In this document: in pieces, positions 22,523 through 25,369 of the stretch | How the letters are laid out: each line of letters opens with the position of its first letter | How positions within the stretch are numbered: the stretch's first letter is position 1 | From: Oscillospiraceae bacterium | Lineage (GTDB): Bacteria > Bacillota > Clostridia > Oscillospirales > Ruminococcaceae | Direction: 5' to 3' | Assembly (NCBI GenBank): GCA_029098085.1 | Contig: JAQXNQ010000081.1 | Location: 1-25,369, forward strand | Length of the DNA stretch: 25,369 nt | Program-made: the position numbers and the translations under genes | Notes under the pieces: generated by a model | What the model was told of the DNA's origin: nothing | Database searches by the model: none | The model's input: the letters and a program-made list of their open reading frames with translations, nothing else

Positions 22523-22531
22523 ATTATAGCA
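22523..22531 (-). promoter_or_regulatory. Extended -10 element of the ROK gene
   Basis: On the - strand TGCTATAAT (RC of 22523-22531) is a perfect -10 box with an extended TG. A good -35 box is not visible, as often happens with extended -10 promoters. The start codon is about 65-70 bp further on. Confidence 0.6.
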
Positions 22532-22595
22532 TAGTTCGTTTTTATCCTATAGTGAATGCAAAAAGGACTCAAATAAACTAAAGATAAGAAGATAT

Positions 22596-22614
22596 ATCCT
22601 GATAATTATCGGAT
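22596..22614. promoter_or_regulatory. Palindrome in the ROK-MATE gap, candidate operator
   Basis: GATAATTATC (22601-22610) is a perfect palindrome, extended by ATCC and GGAT with one bulged base to give a 19-base dyad. It lies about 70 bp upstream of the ROK -10 box on the AT-rich side of the gap. Operators of ROK repressors are palindromic, but this one does not match a known NagC or XylR site. Confidence 0.35.
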
Positions 22615-22800
22615 TTTATATTCTTTTGTCATAATATAGTGCGGAAAATACCCTGAAACTATGTGAACTTTATACGTTTCTGCCGGAGGTAAAGAGGATG
22701 AACGAATGAAGAAATGCGGGTTTTTTTTGATTTTGAAATGCAGGAAGGCGGCGCTTTTTTTGGCAAAAACGGAAAAAATTCGCGGATGCCGCAGAAGGAA

Positions 22801-22829
22801 TGGACAAAAAGAATTTTTGGGATTATGAT
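22801..22829 (+). promoter_or_regulatory. Promoter of the MATE gene
   Basis: TGGACA (22801-22806) and TATGAT (22824-22829) are 17 bp apart, one mismatch each. Transcription would start near 22836, which leaves only about 10 bases before the ATG at 22846 and supports the TTG start at 22879. Confidence 0.75.
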
Positions 22830-22878
22830 AGAATAGCAAGTATAAATGGCTGAGGAATCAGCGTGGGAGGCTGGCAGT

Positions 22879-24240
22879 TTGTTTACCAGAGACAAGAGTT
22901 TTTATCGTTCGTTCTTCCGCCTTTGCGGCGCGCTGGTGATCCAGAATATCATTGTGCAGAGCGTGAATCTGGCGGATAATATCATGATCGGCGCCTATGG
23001 AGAGACGGCCCTGTCCGGTGTTTCGGCCGTGAATCAGGTGCAGTTTGTGGTGCAGCAGGTGCTGGGCGGCATCGGCGAAGGTGTCGTGGTGCTGTCCAGT
23101 CAGTACTGGGGTCAGCGCCGCACCGGCCCGATCCGGAAGCTGGCTTCCATCGGCCTGTGGATGGGAATTGTTTTTTCGCTGCTGATGTTTCTGCTGGTGT
23201 CCTTCTTCCCGACGGGTACGCTGCGGCTGTTCACCGATGAGGAGCCGGTCATCCGGGAGGGTGTGGCCTATCTGAACATCATCCGCTTTACCTATCCGGT
23301 CTGCGCCCTGACCACCATTCTGCTGGCGGTGCTGCGCAGCGTCGAGACCATCCGGGTGGCCCTGACGGTTTCCGTTTCCACTTTGTTTATCAACTGCGGA
23401 TTAAACTTTGTGTTGATTGAAGGCCGCTTCGGCGCACCGGCTCTCGGCTCCCGGGGCGCGGGCATCGCCACCCTGGCAGCCCGATGCGTGGAGCTTGTGA
23501 TCGTTCTGGTCTATCTGGTTTTCCGGGACAGCAAGCTGCAGCTGAAGCTGAAGGACTTCCGCTCCATCGACCGGCCGCTGCTGGGGGATTACACCCGGGT
23601 CTGTGTGCCCATTGTCATCAACGCGGCTCTGTGGGGCTTCTCCACCGCTCTGCAGACGGTGATTCTGGGGCATATGACGGCGGCGGCCATTGCGGCCAAC
23701 TCGGCGGCGTCCACCCTGTACCTGCTGCTGAAGGTGGCGTCGGTGGGCGCTTCCTCGGCGGCGGCCATCCTCATCGGCAAGGCGGTGGGCGAGGGGGATA
23801 TGGAGAAAATCCGCTCCTATACCTATACCCTGCAGGGACTCTTTCTCTGCATCGGCTGCTTCATCAGCGTCACCCTGTTCCTGCTGCGCCGGCCGGTGCT
23901 GAGCCTGTACAGTCTGTCGCCCGAAACGCTGGAGATGGCCAACAGCTTTCTGCTGATTCTCTGCGTCACCGGCTTCGGCATGGCCTATGAGATGCCCACC
24001 GGCTGCGGCATTGTGCGGGGCGGCGGCGACACCCGCTTCATCCTGATCAACGACATCATCAGCATCTGGTGCATCGTACTGCCGGTGTCCTATCTGGCGG
24101 CCTTTGTGTTCGGCTGGCCGCCGGCGGCGGTGGTGATCTGTCTCAACGCCGACCAGGTGTTCAAGTGCCTGGCGGTGGGCATCCGGGCCAACAGCTTTCG
24201 CTGGGTGAAAAAACTCACCCGCGCAGAGGAGGCTTCCTGA
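22879..24240 (+). CDS. MATE-family efflux transporter
   Basis: A 453-residue Na+/H+-coupled exporter with about twelve membrane helices in two MatE halves; the pattern of helices such as VQFVVQQVLGGIGEGVVVLSS and AAAILIGKAVGEGDMEKI is typical. The start is TTG 22879: GGGAGG (22865-22870) is eight bases upstream and the N-terminus becomes FTRDKSFYRSFFRL, which agrees with relatives I recall. The ATG at 22846 has no ribosome binding site and would lie almost at the transcription start. The substrate is unknown; MATE proteins export drugs or metabolites. It converges with the GH125 gene, with only 22 bp between the two stops and no terminator hairpin visible there. Confidence 0.93.
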   Translation: MFTRDKSFYRSFFRLCGALVIQNIIVQSVNLADNIMIGAYGETALSGVSAVNQVQFVVQQVLGGIGEGVVVLSSQYWGQRRTGPIRKLASIGLWMGIVFSLLMFLLVSFFPTGTLRLFTDEEPVIREGVAYLNIIRFTYPVCALTTILLAVLRSVETIRVALTVSVSTLFINCGLNFVLIEGRFGAPALGSRGAGIATLAARCVELVIVLVYLVFRDSKLQLKLKDFRSIDRPLLGDYTRVCVPIVINAALWGFSTALQTVILGHMTAAAIAANSAASTLYLLLKVASVGASSAAAILIGKAVGEGDMEKIRSYTYTLQGLFLCIGCFISVTLFLLRRPVLSLYSLSPETLEMANSFLLILCVTGFGMAYEMPTGCGIVRGGGDTRFILINDIISIWCIVLPVSYLAAFVFGWPPAAVVICLNADQVFKCLAVGIRANSFRWVKKLTRAEEAS

Positions 24241-24262
24241 TGCGCGGGCGTTTCAGCGATAT

Positions 24263-25369
24263 TCAGCTCAGATAGGTCCGGTACACCAGCTCGGCGAAGA
24301 GACTGTTGGACCAGGCAAACCAGGGACGGGTGAATTTTTCCGGGCAATCGGCGTCAAAGCCCTCGTGCATCAGCCCGCAGCCGGCGTCGGTGCGGAGCAG
24401 CAGCCGGATCATCTCTTCTGCTTCCTCCCGGGTGGAGGCGGTCAGTCCCTGCATGGACAGGGCGATGTGCCAGATATAGTTTTGGGGTGTGTGGGGACTG
24501 CCGATTCCTTTTGCGGCAGTCCCTTCCCAATAATAGGGGTTTTCCTTGCTGAGGATGAACCGCCGGGTGTTCTGATAGATGGGATCATCAGCACTTCGGT
24601 AGCCCAGATAAGGAATGGACAGCAGACTGGGCACATTGGCGTCGTCCATCAGGGTATAGTTGCCGAAGCCGTCGGTCTCATAGGAGTAGATGGGGCCGTA
24701 GACCGGATGGCGGTAGATGGCATAGTGCCGGATGCCGTAGTCGATTTCGTGGCGGAGCTTGCGGGCGTCTTCATAGAGAATTTCGTCCTGGAAGCCCTCC
24801 CGGGCCAGCTCCATCATGTAGCCCAGAATCACCACGGCGAACATGTTGGAGGGCACCAGATAGCCGAAGACGCAGGCATCGTCGGAGGGACGGAAGCCGG
24901 ACCAGGTCATGCCGGTGTAGTTGACCGGCATCCCCATGCCATCGTTCTGCAGGGTTTCCTGCTCCAGACCATTGCAGGCCTCCTCCGGCCGGATGAACCG
25001 GTAGGGGGAGCGCTCAAAATGCCGCTGCTCATTGGTGAAGGTGCGGACGATGGTGTACAGCGCCTGCCGCAGGGTGGGGGTAAAGATGGCGTCCGAGCCG
25101 CTCTCCTTCCAGTACAGGTAGCACAGCTGCACCGGATAGCAGAGGGAGTCCACCTCGTATTTCCGCTCCCAGACCCCCTTCAGATGTTGGGTGCGGTCCT
25201 CGCACCAGCGGCTGCCGTCCGGCTTTTCATTGAAGGCGTTGGCGTAAGGATCCAGCAGGATGCACTTCATCTGCCGGGCAATGAGCCCTTCGATGATCTC
25301 CCGCAGCCGGGGATCGTCCTTGACAAAGGGCAGGTAGTGGCGCACCTGAGCCGAGGAATCCCGCAGCCA
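24263..25369 (-). CDS. GH125 exo-alpha-1,6-mannosidase (5' part outside window)
   Basis: A glycoside hydrolase of family 125 (DUF1237), metal-independent enzymes that remove alpha-1,6-linked mannose from host or yeast N-glycan-type structures. The frame is open to the right edge; 368 residues are visible, ending at TGA 24263, so about 60 N-terminal residues are missing, judged by a family size near 430. The first visible residues WLRDSSAQVRHYLPFV are the family core motif. Other typical parts are WERKYEVDSLCYPVQLCYLY, TWSGFRPSDDACVFGYLVPS, NVPSLLSIPYLGY and ADCPEKFTRPWFAWSNSLFA. No signal peptide can be judged. With the sulfatase it suggests breakdown of imported glycan fragments. Confidence 0.93.
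   Translation of the reverse strand, partial: WLRDSSAQVRHYLPFVKDDPRLREIIEGLIARQMKCILLDPYANAFNEKPDGSRWCEDRTQHLKGVWERKYEVDSLCYPVQLCYLYWKESGSDAIFTPTLRQALYTIVRTFTNEQRHFERSPYRFIRPEEACNGLEQETLQNDGMGMPVNYTGMTWSGFRPSDDACVFGYLVPSNMFAVVILGYMMELAREGFQDEILYEDARKLRHEIDYGIRHYAIYRHPVYGPIYSYETDGFGNYTLMDDANVPSLLSIPYLGYRSADDPIYQNTRRFILSKENPYYWEGTAAKGIGSPHTPQNYIWHIALSMQGLTASTREEAEEMIRLLLRTDAGCGLMHEGFDADCPEKFTRPWFAWSNSLFAELVYRTYLS

Larger units (their letters stand above)
22452..22878. other. AT-rich intergenic region between ROK and MATE genes
   Basis: About 430 bp without a secure gene and clearly richer in A/T than the rest of the window. It contains the ROK extended -10, the palindrome at 22596-22614, several T or A runs near 22721-22728 and 22755-22761, and the MATE promoter at 22801-22829. 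A 40-codon open frame (22706-22828) with a passable ribosome binding site is listed among the findings, not as a gene. Confidence 0.7.

Noticed and set aside
22606..22839. A 77-codon frame on the - strand in the AT-rich gap
   Set aside because: Its Phe/Lys/Ser bias follows from A and T runs, and it has no ribosome binding site.
24241..24262. Terminator between the convergent MATE and GH125 genes
   Set aside because: The 22-bp gap has no stem with a T run.

Overview
The window reads as a chromosomal segment of a GC-rich, spore-forming Clostridia bacterium, most likely an Oscillospirales/Ruminococcaceae-type gut anaerobe (inference). The grounds are high GC with strong GC-ending codon bias, Firmicutes-type AGGAGG ribosome binding sites and -35/-10 boxes, sporulation or germination genes (spoIIP, cwlD), the miaB-ylbF/ymcA gene order seen in Firmicutes, and a host-glycan-type locus at the right end. 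No rRNA, tRNA, CRISPR array or transposase gene was recognised.

Layout. (1) 1-907, + strand: the C-terminal end of a protein with a Cys-rich tail (probably a TPR/J-domain protein), then a small multi-pass membrane protein, closed by a terminator at 938-984. (2) 984-2603, - strand: spoIIP and a small membrane-anchored protein downstream of it. (3) 2712-5423, + strand: prfC and tyrA, each with its own well-formed promoter; tyrA has a terminator-like hairpin inside its short 5' leader. (4) 5519-7594, + strand: miaB and a YlbF/YmcA-family gene with a Cys-rich tail. (5) 7562-7989: a gene-free block of stacked hairpins with imperfect terminal inverted repeats, flanked by two identical copies of a 32-33 bp terminator hairpin. 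This is the most unusual structure in the window. (6) 8005-9159, - strand: a WG-repeat lipoprotein. (7) 9428-16941, + strand: nine tightly packed genes (ThyX-like protein, thymidylate kinase, DUF2156 acyltransferase, GNAT, DJ-1/PfpI, 5-formyl-THF cyclo-ligase, MltG, U32 peptidase, membrane protein) ending in a strong terminator at 16951-16985. (8) 17028-19617, + strand: cwlD, radA and a Nudix hydrolase. (9) 19628-25369: a Cys-type sulfatase, a ROK regulator on the - strand, an AT-rich intergenic stretch, a MATE transporter, and the 3' part of a GH125 alpha-mannosidase on the - strand that runs off the right edge.

How the genes relate. The 9.4-16.9 kb operon joins dTMP/folate metabolism (ThyX-like, thymidylate kinase, formyl-THF ligase) to cell-envelope work (MltG, DUF2156, U32). 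cwlD and spoIIP are peptidoglycan hydrolases of sporulation. The right end looks like a regulated carbohydrate-use island: a sulfatase and a mannosidase for sulfated or mannosylated host glycans, a sugar-responsive ROK repressor and an exporter. Many genes in the window begin with TTG or GTG, as shown by ribosome-binding-site spacing, so several starts given here are internal to the longest open frame.
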